DNA of 47,046 nucleotides from Alishewanella aestuarii B11 (lineage in GTDB: Bacteria > Pseudomonadota > Gammaproteobacteria > Enterobacterales > Alteromonadaceae), in contig NZ_ALAB01000037.1 of assembly GCF_000280055.1 (NCBI RefSeq), forward strand, positions 1-47,046. Direction: 5' to 3'. Each line of letters starts with the position of its first letter. Positions within the stretch are counted from its first letter, which is position 1. The notes under the pieces are model-generated. The model searched no databases, had not been told where the DNA came from, and was given only the letters and a program-made list of their open reading frames with translations. Made by a program: the position numbers and the translations under genes. Below are positions 6,768 through 14,864 of the stretch, one piece after another.

Positions 6768-9620
6768 TTAGAAGTCGTACTTCAGACCCGCGGTAATACG
6801 GCGGCCAATAACTTCAAAGGCAGCACCATCGTCATAAACACCTGGTTGACGCGGTGGGTTGCGGTCAAACATATTCAACATACCGGTACGCAGCTGCAGC
6901 TTAGGGCTGACATTGTAACGGGTCGTTAAATCAAAGGTGGTGTACGAAGGTACATCGTTGTAGTTGTTGACGTTTGGCGACCAGGTATTCGACAGTACTG
7001 TGGCTGAACGGTGCGTCATGGTCAGCGCAGCCGAGAAGTCAGCATAGGTATAGTCGGTGGTCCAGCGATGTTTCCATTTCGGTCTTAATACCTCACCGGT
7101 ATTAATTACCTGATCATCCGGCCGGCCGGTAGAATTGTACATCCGCTCCTGCAGATAGGTACTGATTAAACGGAAACCAAAATCACCGACGGCGGTAGCC
7201 AGACGGTAGTTCGCCTCGATATCAAAACCTGAAGTCCGGCTAACTGCAGAGTTAACTGGCTTCTCGAAGTAGTTAACGATCTCAAAAGTTTGCGGATCAC
7301 GCTCAATCAGCGGGCAATACGGGTTGTCCAGCGAGTCGGCCTGGTAACACAGTGTCACCAGCGAGGTACCGGTAAAGCTGTTGATCATATCGCTGATATC
7401 AAACTTCCAGTAATCAACGGTCAGGCTGAAATTGTCGATAAAGGCCGGGGTATACACAAAGCCCACGGTAATATCTTTTGCCACTTCGTTTTTCAGCTCA
7501 GTGTTACCAACGATAAAGCCCGGACGGGTAGAACTAAACCATTCTGCTGAAGGTTCAAAGCTAGTCGGAATGCCCTGGGCCGCACAGTTCGCCCGGATAT
7601 TATCCGCGTACTTCTCTGGCAGCGCATTAGCGCGGCTGGATGCACACCAGTCGGTGATCGAGCGGAAGGTTTGACCCGGCGGGTTATACAGTTCACCGAT
7701 ATTAGGCGCCCGAACTGACTTAGAACGGTTCACCCGCACCCGCAGTTCATCGTTTACCGCCCAGTTGAGGCCGATTTTCCAGGCATTATCGGTACCGGAA
7801 GTGGAGTAGTCCATCCAGCGGAAGGCAGTTTCTAACGTCAGCATATCAGCAAACGGCAGATCAGCCAGCAGCGGTACTGACAGCTCGGCGGCCATTTCTT
7901 TCACATCAAAATCACCGGCTAACGGCGCCGACTGGTTGTTAAATAATAAGCCATCACGCATTGCCGGATCCGGCAGGGTATCGGCCTTTTCTTTACGGTA
8001 TTCGGCTGTTAAGGCACCGGCCACACCACCGGCAGGCACTTCAAACAGCTCACCACTTACAGAGGCTCCAACCACATGCTGCTGAATAGACGAGCGGCGC
8101 AGCGCGTCGGTGCTCACCCAGTTGTAGGCATCCTGGTTATAAATGCCGCGACCAAAGATATCTAACGGCAGACAGCCATTAGCACGGGCCGCTGCGCTGC
8201 GACAAACAATCTGGCCGTCCAGTTCGATGGCATCAACCGCATCGTAGAAACGCTGCTCAAACATCTCACCATACCACTCGGTATCGGCCTGCACATGGCC
8301 TGAAGTGGCATAAACATCATAGGAATAGTCGCCAACAAAGCCTTCCAGTCCCAGCGCGATCCGCGCCAGCGTTCTGTCCTGGCTGTAGCGACGGTTGCCG
8401 AAATCAGAGGCCAGATAGCCCATCGATACCCGGCCATCCGGGAAGTTGCTATTGGCCGTGCTACGGATCAGATCACGAGCCGCCTGCGGTAACAGCGCAT
8501 TATCACCCAGTACGCCAAAGCTCAGGAACGCCGGTGAGCTTTCGCCGTAGGCATCGGTTTTTGAGTAGGTAAATTCCGCAGTAAAGGCATGATTATCGTT
8601 AATATCGTACTTCATGCTGCTGAACAGGTTGATCCGATCCAGCGGCGTACGTAAAAACTGGTTCTCGGCAAATACATAACCTTCACCGCCGAGGTAGTCG
8701 ACCCGGCCATTCGGGTTAGGTGGTAATGGCTGACCCAGCGCCATTTCTTTTAACTCGCCGCTATCGGTAAAGTTATAACGCTTACCGCCCACCACAAAGG
8801 TACCGGTTTTATCATAGGCGGCCAGTACCTGGCGGCCTAACAAGCCTTCGAACACCGCATTGGGTTCGTTGCGGGCATCAAAATCGACCGCCCCTACCCG
8901 CGGGTTGCGGATCACGATTGGTGCATCACGCAGATAATCCCGATCCATATAGCTGATTTGCTTTTGCCGTGCCCAGCTCAGGTTGGTAATAAAGGATGCC
9001 CGGCCCGACTCTGAACCAAAGGTAATAGAGGCGTATTCTTCCTCACCCCCGCTTTGCGTTGGTTGGGTGGTCGATACGTCCAACGTAATGCCGTCATAGG
9101 ATTTTTTGGTAATGATGTTCACTACCCCGGCAATCGCATCAGAACCATAGACCGCAGAAGCACCACCGGTGGTGATTTCAACCCGCTCGACCACGGCCGT
9201 AGGAATATTGTTTAAATCTACTGCTGAGCTGCCCGGTGCGCCCGAGACAAAACGGCGACCATTTACCAGCACCAGGGTACGGCTGGAGCCCAGGCCGCGC
9301 AGGTCAGTATTGTTTAAACCGCTGGCAAAGACAGTATTATTTGAAGTTTCCGGCGATAAACCAACCAGGGTATTCGGCAACTTGTGCAGTAAGTCCCCCA
9401 CGTTCACCACGCCAGCCGAAACCAGTGAGTCTCCGGTAATAACGGTAATTGGTGTCGGCGCCAGCTCACCAATACGTTTAATTCTTGAACCTGTGACTTC
9501 AATCCGCTCCACCAGGGCGGTTTCTTCCTGTGCCACGGCGACAGTACTAAAGCCGGCAATGGCCACTGGCGCAGCCAGCATCGCCAGGCGCACAGCTGTA
9601 TTTATTATGGATTTTTGCAT
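6768..9620 (-). CDS. TonB-dependent outer membrane receptor (first)
   Basis: A 950-residue outer-membrane receptor that imports an unknown ligand using TonB energy. It has a signal peptide to about residue 30 (cleavage near AVA-QEE), a TonB-box/plug region at about 35-170 (ERIEVTGSR, LRGLGSSRTLVLVNGRR, GGASAVYGSDAIAGVVNI), and a 22-strand barrel ending in phenylalanine, as outer-membrane proteins do. The ATG at 9618-9620 has AGGGAG upstream. A cysteine pair in the motif CRSAAARANGC is shared with the receptor at 14865-17723, so the two are paralogs of one subfamily. A LytTR response regulator is encoded divergently across a repeat-rich spacer and may control it. The substrate cannot be read from sequence; such receptors carry siderophores, peptides or sugars. 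Confidence 0.93.
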   Translation of the reverse strand: MQKSIINTAVRLAMLAAPVAIAGFSTVAVAQEETALVERIEVTGSRIKRIGELAPTPITVITGDSLVSAGVVNVGDLLHKLPNTLVGLSPETSNNTVFASGLNNTDLRGLGSSRTLVLVNGRRFVSGAPGSSAVDLNNIPTAVVERVEITTGGASAVYGSDAIAGVVNIITKKSYDGITLDVSTTQPTQSGGEEEYASITFGSESGRASFITNLSWARQKQISYMDRDYLRDAPIVIRNPRVGAVDFDARNEPNAVFEGLLGRQVLAAYDKTGTFVVGGKRYNFTDSGELKEMALGQPLPPNPNGRVDYLGGEGYVFAENQFLRTPLDRINLFSSMKYDINDNHAFTAEFTYSKTDAYGESSPAFLSFGVLGDNALLPQAARDLIRSTANSNFPDGRVSMGYLASDFGNRRYSQDRTLARIALGLEGFVGDYSYDVYATSGHVQADTEWYGEMFEQRFYDAVDAIELDGQIVCRSAAARANGCLPLDIFGRGIYNQDAYNWVSTDALRRSSIQQHVVGASVSGELFEVPAGGVAGALTAEYRKEKADTLPDPAMRDGLLFNNQSAPLAGDFDVKEMAAELSVPLLADLPFADMLTLETAFRWMDYSTSGTDNAWKIGLNWAVNDELRVRVNRSKSVRAPNIGELYNPPGQTFRSITDWCASSRANALPEKYADNIRANCAAQGIPTSFEPSAEWFSSTRPGFIVGNTELKNEVAKDITVGFVYTPAFIDNFSLTVDYWKFDISDMINSFTGTSLVTLCYQADSLDNPYCPLIERDPQTFEIVNYFEKPVNSAVSRTSGFDIEANYRLATAVGDFGFRLISTYLQERMYNSTGRPDDQVINTGEVLRPKWKHRWTTDYTYADFSAALTMTHRSATVLSNTWSPNVNNYNDVPSYTTFDLTTRYNVSPKLQLRTGMLNMFDRNPPRQPGVYDDGAAFEVIGRRITAGLKYDF

Positions 9621-9747
9621 AACGCTCCCTCTGGACCCCGGCCAGTTAGCTGACCAGGTTGTTATTAGACATTTTTAATGGTGTTACACCGCTTGTAGCC
9701 CGCGCGAAGCTAATGGCCACAGTGTTGAGGGTCCAGCGAAAAGACAC

Positions 9748-9878
9748 CGGGATGGAGAGCGCCGGGATAAGCGGGACTAAAAGCGGGACAAGATCCCGCG
9801 CAAGCTGCGCCACGCCTTACATCAGCGCGGGCTTATACAAAAAAGTAACAATGCTACCAGCTAACATATTTTCGGGAC
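9748..9878. promoter_or_regulatory. candidate regulator-binding repeats (CGGGAY x5)
   Basis: There are five direct copies of CGGGAC/T, with start-to-start steps of 15, 9, 12 and 89 bases. LytTR proteins commonly bind pairs of direct repeats spaced about one to two helical turns apart, and a LytTR regulator is encoded next door. The repeats are visible directly; the assignment to the regulator is inference. Confidence 0.4.
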
Positions 9879-9884
9879 AAAACT

Positions 9885-9904
9885 GATACATTCAAGAATG
9901 TATC
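9885..9904. promoter_or_regulatory. 9-bp inverted repeat upstream of the LytTR gene
   Basis: GATACATTC and GAATGTATC are perfect inverted repeats separated by two bases, about 80 bases before the regulator's ATG. No T-run follows, so this is more likely an operator than a terminator. Confidence 0.4.
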
Positions 9905-9982
9905 TTTATTACACTTAATGCATTGTTAATACGGTCAGCACCGGCAAGCTGCCGGCCATGCCGACCCTAAAGCGAACCGAGT

Positions 9983-10711
9983 ATGAAACTAAGCTGTTTA
10001 ATCGTGGATGATGAACCTCTGGCCCGGGCCGGGATCCGTCATTTACTGGAGCAACAAGCGCAATTTGTGATTAGTGCCGAAGCGGATAATGGTGCCGATG
10101 CCCTGAAACTGGCACAGTTACATCAGCCGGATATCATTATTCTGGATGTGGAGCTGCCACTGCTGGACGGCCTGACGGTATTGCAGCAATTGCGGCATCA
10201 GTCGGCGGTGATCCTGTGTAGCGCCTCTGCCGATTACGCAGTACAAGCCTTTGAGCTGAGCGCTGTTGATTTTTTGCTAAAACCCTTTAACGCCGGGCGC
10301 TTCCAGCAGGCGCTGCTCAAAGCCTGCCATAGAATAATTGGTAGTCTTTCACAAAACGGCAACGAGGCAACGCCACGCTATGCTGAGCGCCTGACTATCC
10401 GTGATCCGGGCCGGCTACGTTTGGTTGAGGTTACAGATATTCGCTGGATCCAAAGTGCCGGTAACTATGTTGAAATTGCCGTGTACTCCCAGCCTAAAAT
10501 GTATTTACTGCGCGAGAGTATGGCTTCGCTACAACAAAAACTGGATCCGGCGTTATTTGCCCGGGTACACCGCCGTTATCTGGTGCGCAAGCAGGAAATA
10601 ACCGAACTCAGACCCGGTGAAAAAGGCGACGCCAGCCTGGTACTAAAGTGTGGTAGCGTCCTGCCGCTATCTCGCCGTTACCGGGAGCAACTGGCCGCGA
10701 TCTTTAGTTAG
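9983..10711 (+). CDS. LytTR-family response regulator
   Basis: A 242-residue two-component regulator. Residues 1-115 are a receiver domain, with the acidic pair D9-D10, the phosphoacceptor D55 in ILDVELPLLDG, and the conserved K100. Residues about 138-242 are a LytTR DNA-binding domain (SAGNYVEI, then FARVHRRYLV). Phosphorylation by a sensor kinase would change DNA binding. No kinase is encoded nearby, so it is an orphan in this window. The ATG is preceded by only a weak ribosome binding site. It is divergent from the first TonB receptor, which makes that gene a plausible target, and it is followed in the same direction by a membrane protein gene. Confidence 0.92.
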   Translation: MKLSCLIVDDEPLARAGIRHLLEQQAQFVISAEADNGADALKLAQLHQPDIIILDVELPLLDGLTVLQQLRHQSAVILCSASADYAVQAFELSAVDFLLKPFNAGRFQQALLKACHRIIGSLSQNGNEATPRYAERLTIRDPGRLRLVEVTDIRWIQSAGNYVEIAVYSQPKMYLLRESMASLQQKLDPALFARVHRRYLVRKQEITELRPGEKGDASLVLKCGSVLPLSRRYREQLAAIFS

Positions 10712-10799
10712 CTGCCTTGCTGTCTGGCCCTGACCTTGCTGCATCGGCGCAGCTTTTAAGGTTATACTGGCGGCAGTAATCTGTTTCGGAGTTGTTGTG

Positions 10800-11510
10800 A
10801 TGCAAAATTCCTCTGCGGCCAAGCCCGCGAAAAAAGGCGGCGGCCTGCTACCCAATCTGCTGATTAACGTGGCCATTCCGGCGATTATCTTAAGTAAATT
10901 CTCCGGCGAGCAGCATCTGGGGCCGGTATGGGGTTTAGTGGTCGCGCTGGCGTTTCCGGTGTTGTATGGCCTCTGGGATCTGAAACAGGCCGGCAAGGTG
11001 AATTTTTTCTCGGTGCTGGGGGTGATCAGTGTGCTGCTGACCGGCGGTATCGCGCTGTTGCAACTGGACGCCAGCTATATTGCGATTAAAGAGGCGGCCA
11101 TTCCCGGCGCCATTGGTCTGGCGGTGTTAATCAGCCAGTATACGCCCTACCCGCTGGTGCAAAAGTTTATCCTGAACGGCGAGATCCTCGACACCGACAA
11201 GCTGTATCAGGCACTGGCAGAGCGGCAAAACACGGTATTATTTGAGCGCAAACTGGCGCAGGCCGGCTATCTGGTCGCCGCTTCGTTTTTCCTGTCATCG
11301 GCGCTGAATTATATTCTGGCCAAGGTGATCCTGGTCAGTCCGCCGGGCACCACCGCCTTTAATGAAGAGCTGGGCAGAATGACCTGGCTAAGTTACCCGG
11401 TGATTGTCCTGCCCAGTATGCTGGTGCTGTTTTTTGCCATCTGGTTTATTTTCAGCAGTATCAGCAAGCTAACCGGCCGCGAGCTGGATAGCTTTTTAAA
11501 CCAGCCTTAA
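10800..11510 (+). CDS. VC0807-like integral membrane protein
   Basis: A 236-residue inner-membrane protein with about six hydrophobic segments after a short positively charged N-terminus (AKPAKKGGG). It resembles the VC0807 family, whose function is not established and which is sometimes annotated as MFS-like; that identification is from memory and moderate. The ATG at 10800 is favoured over the GTG one codon earlier, because GGAG lies 8 bases before it. Its stop codon overlaps by four bases (TTAA) with the stop of the convergent sodium-channel gene, so no terminator can fit between them. Confidence 0.7.
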   Translation: MQNSSAAKPAKKGGGLLPNLLINVAIPAIILSKFSGEQHLGPVWGLVVALAFPVLYGLWDLKQAGKVNFFSVLGVISVLLTGGIALLQLDASYIAIKEAAIPGAIGLAVLISQYTPYPLVQKFILNGEILDTDKLYQALAERQNTVLFERKLAQAGYLVAASFFLSSALNYILAKVILVSPPGTTAFNEELGRMTWLSYPVIVLPSMLVLFFAIWFIFSSISKLTGRELDSFLNQP

Positions 11511-12346
11511 TCAACCTTGTTATTTGGCGGCAGCTGCGCCCGCAGCGCTGCCAGCTCGGCCTGCAGTTGTTGCATCTGGCTGACTAGGTCATGTTGCAAC
11601 TGCTGTTTGGCATCAATTTCTTCTTTATGCTCCTCGTCATGCATGCTTTGCACGGCGTTCACGATCACCGCAATAAACAGGTTTAACATGGTAAAGGTGG
11701 CAATCAGGATAAAGGGCACAAAAAACGCCCAGGCATAGGGGAATTGCTCCATTACCGGCCGTGAAATGCCCATCGACCAGCTCTCCAGCGTCATGATCTG
11801 GAACAGCGTATACAGGGTGCGGCCAATATTACCAAACCATTCCGGGAAGGCTTCGCCAAACAGCTTGGTTGCCATTACCGCGGCCACGTAATACACCAGC
11901 CCCAGTACCATGGCAATCGACAACATACCGTTTAACGACTGCACCAGTGCGCCAACGATTTTTTTCATCGAGGGTACAAAGGTCAGTACCCGCAATACCC
12001 GCAGTACCCGTAGCGCGCGCAGCACTGCAAAAGGCCCGCTGGCCGGTACCAGCGCTATCGCAACCACGGTGAAGTCGAACAGGCTCCAGGCATCTTTAAA
12101 AAAGGCGCCGCGATAGGCAAAGATACGCAGTGCAATCTCCAGCACAAATACCGCCAGGATCCATTTATCCAACAGCATCAAAGGCCCGCCGGCCTGCGCC
12201 ATCACAGTCGGTACTGTCTCTAACCCCAGAATAACGGCGTTAAGCAGAATTAAACTTAATAAGGTGCGCTGCACCCAGTTTTTTTCCAGCCAGCTTGCTA
12301 CCTGTTGCTGTAAAGTCAAACTCACCGTGCCCGTCATCTCTGTCAT
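11507..12346 (-). CDS. bacterial voltage-gated sodium channel (NaChBac type)
   Basis: A 279-residue one-domain, six-helix voltage-gated channel that works as a homotetramer in the inner membrane. S4 carries four arginines at three-residue steps (R110, R113, R116, R119). The selectivity filter at 186-192 is TLESWSM, nearly identical to the TLESWAS of NaChBac, which marks sodium selectivity. S6 follows (residues about 208-232), then an acidic neck (HDEEHKEE) and a C-terminal coiled coil (about 245-272) of the kind that assembles BacNav tetramers. In marine alkaliphiles such channels serve pH homeostasis, motility and chemotaxis. The gene is convergent with, and overlaps by four bases, the membrane protein gene before it. 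Confidence 0.93.
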   Translation of the reverse strand: MTEMTGTVSLTLQQQVASWLEKNWVQRTLLSLILLNAVILGLETVPTVMAQAGGPLMLLDKWILAVFVLEIALRIFAYRGAFFKDAWSLFDFTVVAIALVPASGPFAVLRALRVLRVLRVLTFVPSMKKIVGALVQSLNGMLSIAMVLGLVYYVAAVMATKLFGEAFPEWFGNIGRTLYTLFQIMTLESWSMGISRPVMEQFPYAWAFFVPFILIATFTMLNLFIAVIVNAVQSMHDEEHKEEIDAKQQLQHDLVSQMQQLQAELAALRAQLPPNNKVD

Positions 12347-12493
12347 AATTCCTCCCGGCTTTGTTGGGCGCTATTGTAGAAGAACGCGCTAAGAGATCAA
12401 TCGCTATTGGCGTGAGTATTGGATGAGGTGTAATCGGATGGTACAAGCGGTATTTTGCTGCTAAATTACTGCCACTGAGAAAAGGAATTTCAT

Positions 12494-13318
12494 ATGACTT
12501 ATAGCAAGGCTCTGCTTTTGATTGTCTTTGTGCTACTTGGTTTTGCCGGATATCTCGTGCTCACACCCAAGCCAGCGCCACAGCGTGTGCTGCCGCCAGA
12601 GCAACAGCTCGTTGCAGCAAGCAGTAGTGACGCGCCTTTGTCCCGCATGCAAACGGTTGCGTCCGCAGAACAATATAGTGTCGATGAGCTACCACTAGTG
12701 AGTCCGGTAGAAGGTGATTTACTGGATAACCTGCATCAATTACTTTTTGGGTTACTTAGCACAGCTGAGTTACAGCAGTCATCCATCCTCAGTGAGCAAG
12801 GCTACCCAGGTGTTGAGGAGCTCAGATTCGCCGCCAATTACAATGCTTTAGACTTTGCGAGCTGGCTGTTTAATCAACATAATCAGCAAATTATCGCGCC
12901 TCATTCAGGAACAGAATTAAATGCGTCAGCCCTAAGAGTACTGAGTTTTGTTAAAGCCGTGACTGATGCAGAACAGGCTATACGCTACCAGCAGCCAGAT
13001 TTTAGTTTCAACGCAGCGAATCCTTACTCTCAAGCCTTATTAATTGAAGATCAACAAGTCAGGGATGCGCTGACAGCCCTGGTGTTTGCCTCAGCGATAC
13101 TAGGCGAGGAGCTGGGGCTTGAAGCGCTGGCCCGGGCCCGCTTTCATATTGTAATTGCTAATTGGAATAACGAAGACTTAGCTCAAGACACAAAGTTTCT
13201 GCGCTACTTTGCAATAGCCGCAAAACAACTACCGCTGTTGGCCATCGATAGCTATGTCGAAACGCACTACCCTGAGCGATATGCCGAGTACTTAGAATAT
13301 AAAAACAGCGTTAAATAA
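12494..13318 (+). CDS. membrane-anchored protein of unknown function
   Basis: A 274-residue protein with one N-terminal hydrophobic segment (about residues 6-24) that acts as a signal anchor, then a proline-rich stretch (TPKPAPQ) and a soluble, mostly helical domain without cysteines. It is probably periplasmic and tethered to the inner membrane. I recognise no family. The ATG has AAGGA at about 8 bases upstream. The gene is AT-richer than ppc or the hem genes. It ends just before the terminator that has been split by the IS50-like element, so that hairpin probably served both convergent genes. Confidence 0.7.
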   Translation: MTYSKALLLIVFVLLGFAGYLVLTPKPAPQRVLPPEQQLVAASSSDAPLSRMQTVASAEQYSVDELPLVSPVEGDLLDNLHQLLFGLLSTAELQQSSILSEQGYPGVEELRFAANYNALDFASWLFNQHNQQIIAPHSGTELNASALRVLSFVKAVTDAEQAIRYQQPDFSFNAANPYSQALLIEDQQVRDALTALVFASAILGEELGLEALARARFHIVIANWNNEDLAQDTKFLRYFAIAAKQLPLLAIDSYVETHYPERYAEYLEYKNSVK

Positions 13319-13337
13319 TTAGACAACAAAAAACCCG

Positions 13338-13347
13338 GCACTGAGGC
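13338..13347. repeat. 10-bp target duplication, left copy
   Basis: GCACTGAGGC directly abuts the left end of the IS and is repeated exactly at 14829-14838 beyond the right end. Confidence 0.9.
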
Positions 13348-13366
13348 CTGTCTCTTATACACAAAT
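13348..13366 (+). repeat. IS left terminal repeat
   Basis: CTGTCTCTTATACACAAAT, 19 bp. It resembles the IS50 outside end and the first nine bases match the right end exactly. Confidence 0.9.
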
Positions 13367-13393
13367 CCCCCGGTTTTTACTGGGGGATTTTTT
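13364..13393 (+). terminator. intrinsic terminator inside the IS left end
   Basis: AATCCCCC (13364-13371) pairs with GGGGGATT (13382-13389) and is followed by a run of T. It stands between the left end and the transposase gene, so it would block transcription entering the element from outside and keep transposase expression low. Confidence 0.8.
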
Positions 13394-13449
13394 GAACTCT
13401 CCGCACGCTTTCCGATCAGATCTTTCACTTAATCTAAAGGTGAATACTG

Positions 13450-14817
13450 ATGAACAATGCACAATGGGCAAAAAGTACTTTTGGTCAGGCCGACTTAGGG
13501 GATCCCCGCCGAACCACACGTCTGGTAAAGTTAGCGGAAACCTTAGCAAACGATCCAGGAAAGCCATTCGTGTCTATTACACAATCCCCCGCCGATATGG
13601 AAGGCGCTTATCGTTTTATCCGTAATGAGCACGTCAATGCTGACGCGATAGCAAAAGCAGGCTATCTGGTCACAGCAGCGCAAGCCGCCAAACATAATTT
13701 ATTACTGGCTTTAGAGGATACCACTGCCATCACTTACAGCCATCGTTCCGTGCGAGATGAGCTTGGTCATGTCAATCAAGGAAATAACTATCGGGGCATA
13801 CTTGCGCACAGCGTTTTGTTATTCGCTCCTGAGCAACAAGAGCTTGTTGGATTAATTGAACAATCCCGCTGGACACGGGATATCAGCACGCGCGGAAAGA
13901 AACATGTGCGAACACAAACACCTTATGAAGAGAAAGAAAGCTTCAAGTGGCAGTCTGCTTCGGTCAATCTATCGGCACGATTAGGCACTAAAATGGCCGA
14001 TGTGATATCCGTCTGCGACCGCGAAGCTGATATCTATGAGTACTTGCAGTATAAGCTCTCAAAGCAACATCGCTTCGTGGTTCGTTCCATGCAGAGTCGC
14101 CATATTGAGCAGTCTGAACAGAAGCTCTACGACTATGCTGCAGGTCTTGAAAGCGCCGGACAAAAGCAAATCCATATAGCGCAAAAAGGTGGACGTAAAG
14201 CACGTACAGCAACAGTAGACATTGTCTTTGCGCCAGTCACGTTGCAAGTGCCGGCAAATAAGCGTGGCGAATCACTATCGCTTTATTATGTCGGGTGCGA
14301 AGAGCGAGCCGATGACAAAAACGCGTTAAATTGGCATTTGCTGACTACCGAACCAGTCCAGAGCAAAGCAGATGCACTGAACATCATCCGTTATTACGAG
14401 CATCGCTGGTTAGTAGAAGAATATCACAAAGCCTGGAAAACGGATGGTACAGATATTGAGAATGCCCGCTTACAAAGTAAAGATAACATTGAGCGGCTTG
14501 TGACCATCAGCGCCTTTATTGCTGTAAGAATAGTGCAGCTGAAGTTTGCGCGCGAACAACCAGACGAGATAAGTTGTGAACAGGTGCTGTCGCCAAAAGC
14601 CTGGAAATTGTTATGGATAAAACGGGTCAGCAGGACCTTACCTGACACCGTCCCCTCGATGAAGTGGGCTTATACCGAGCTTGCAAAGCTCGGTGGGTGG
14701 AAAGATACAAAACAAACCGGCAAGGCCTCGGTCAAGGTATTGTGGCAAGGATGGTTCAAACTACAAACCATCCTTGAAGGTTATGACCTAGCAAAGTCTC
14801 TTGAGGCTGACTTGTGA
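13450..14817 (+). CDS. IS50-like transposase (IS4 family)
   Basis: A 455-residue cut-and-paste transposase, slightly shorter than the 476 of Tn5. The N-terminal DNA-binding segment (WAKSTFGQADLGDPRRTTRL) closely matches Tn5. The catalytic triad is visible: D90 in LEDTT, D190 in CDREAD, and E323 in the YREK signature (Y316, R319, E323, K330) of HRWLVEEYHKAWK. The C-terminal part corresponds to the Tn5 dimerisation region. The ATG at 13450 follows an AAAGGTG box. Tn5 also makes an N-terminally shortened inhibitor from an internal start; whether this one does cannot be told. No passenger genes are present. Confidence 0.95.
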   Translation: MNNAQWAKSTFGQADLGDPRRTTRLVKLAETLANDPGKPFVSITQSPADMEGAYRFIRNEHVNADAIAKAGYLVTAAQAAKHNLLLALEDTTAITYSHRSVRDELGHVNQGNNYRGILAHSVLLFAPEQQELVGLIEQSRWTRDISTRGKKHVRTQTPYEEKESFKWQSASVNLSARLGTKMADVISVCDREADIYEYLQYKLSKQHRFVVRSMQSRHIEQSEQKLYDYAAGLESAGQKQIHIAQKGGRKARTATVDIVFAPVTLQVPANKRGESLSLYYVGCEERADDKNALNWHLLTTEPVQSKADALNIIRYYEHRWLVEEYHKAWKTDGTDIENARLQSKDNIERLVTISAFIAVRIVQLKFAREQPDEISCEQVLSPKAWKLLWIKRVSRTLPDTVPSMKWAYTELAKLGGWKDTKQTGKASVKVLWQGWFKLQTILEGYDLAKSLEADL

Positions 14818-14828
14818 TCAAGAGACAG
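14810..14828 (-). repeat. IS right terminal repeat
   Basis: Read inward it is CTGTCTCTTGATCACAAGT, resembling the IS50 inside end. It overlaps the last codons and the stop of the transposase gene, as in IS50. Confidence 0.9.
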
Positions 14829-14838
14829 GCACTGAGGC
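14829..14838. repeat. 10-bp target duplication, right copy
   Basis: GCACTGAGGC, identical to the left copy at 13338-13347. Confidence 0.9.
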
Positions 14839-14864
14839 CGGGTTGGATGCGTTAACCGCTTCGC

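Larger units (their letters stand above)
9621..9982. other. divergent intergenic region with iterated CGGGA motifs
   Basis: These 362 bases between the receptor and the LytTR regulator gene hold no good gene. CGGGA followed by C or T occurs at 9748, 9763, 9772, 9784 and 9873, and an inverted copy (TCCCG) is at 9794. The pair at 9772/9784 sits in a near-perfect 12-base tandem repeat (AAGCGGGACTAA, AAGCGGGACAAG). A 9-bp inverted repeat follows at 9885-9904. Both promoters must lie here. Confidence 0.6.
13348..14828 (+). mobile_element. IS50/Tn5-like insertion sequence (IS4 family), complete
   Basis: A 1,481-bp element. Its left end CTGTCTCTTATACACAAAT and right end (read inward) CTGTCTCTTGATCACAAGT are close to the outside and inside ends of IS50 from Tn5. 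It carries one intact transposase gene, has an intrinsic terminator just inside its left end, and is flanked by a perfect 10-bp direct repeat. IS50 usually makes 9 bp. All parts look intact, so it may be active and recently inserted. Confidence 0.95.
13328..14844 (-). terminator. terminator of the second receptor gene, split by an IS
   Basis: Removing the IS and one copy of its 10-base duplication restores a hairpin: AACCCGG (13332-13338), loop CACTGAGG, CCGGGTT (14838-14844). On the reverse strand it is followed by six T (13328-13333). It would end transcription of the receptor gene at 14865. The arms now lie 1.5 kb apart. Confidence 0.85.

Noticed and set aside
9169..9678. Forward open frame of 169 codons opposite the start of the first receptor gene
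   Set aside because: It is antisense to a clear TonB receptor plug region and has no ribosome binding site; it reflects codon bias of the real gene.
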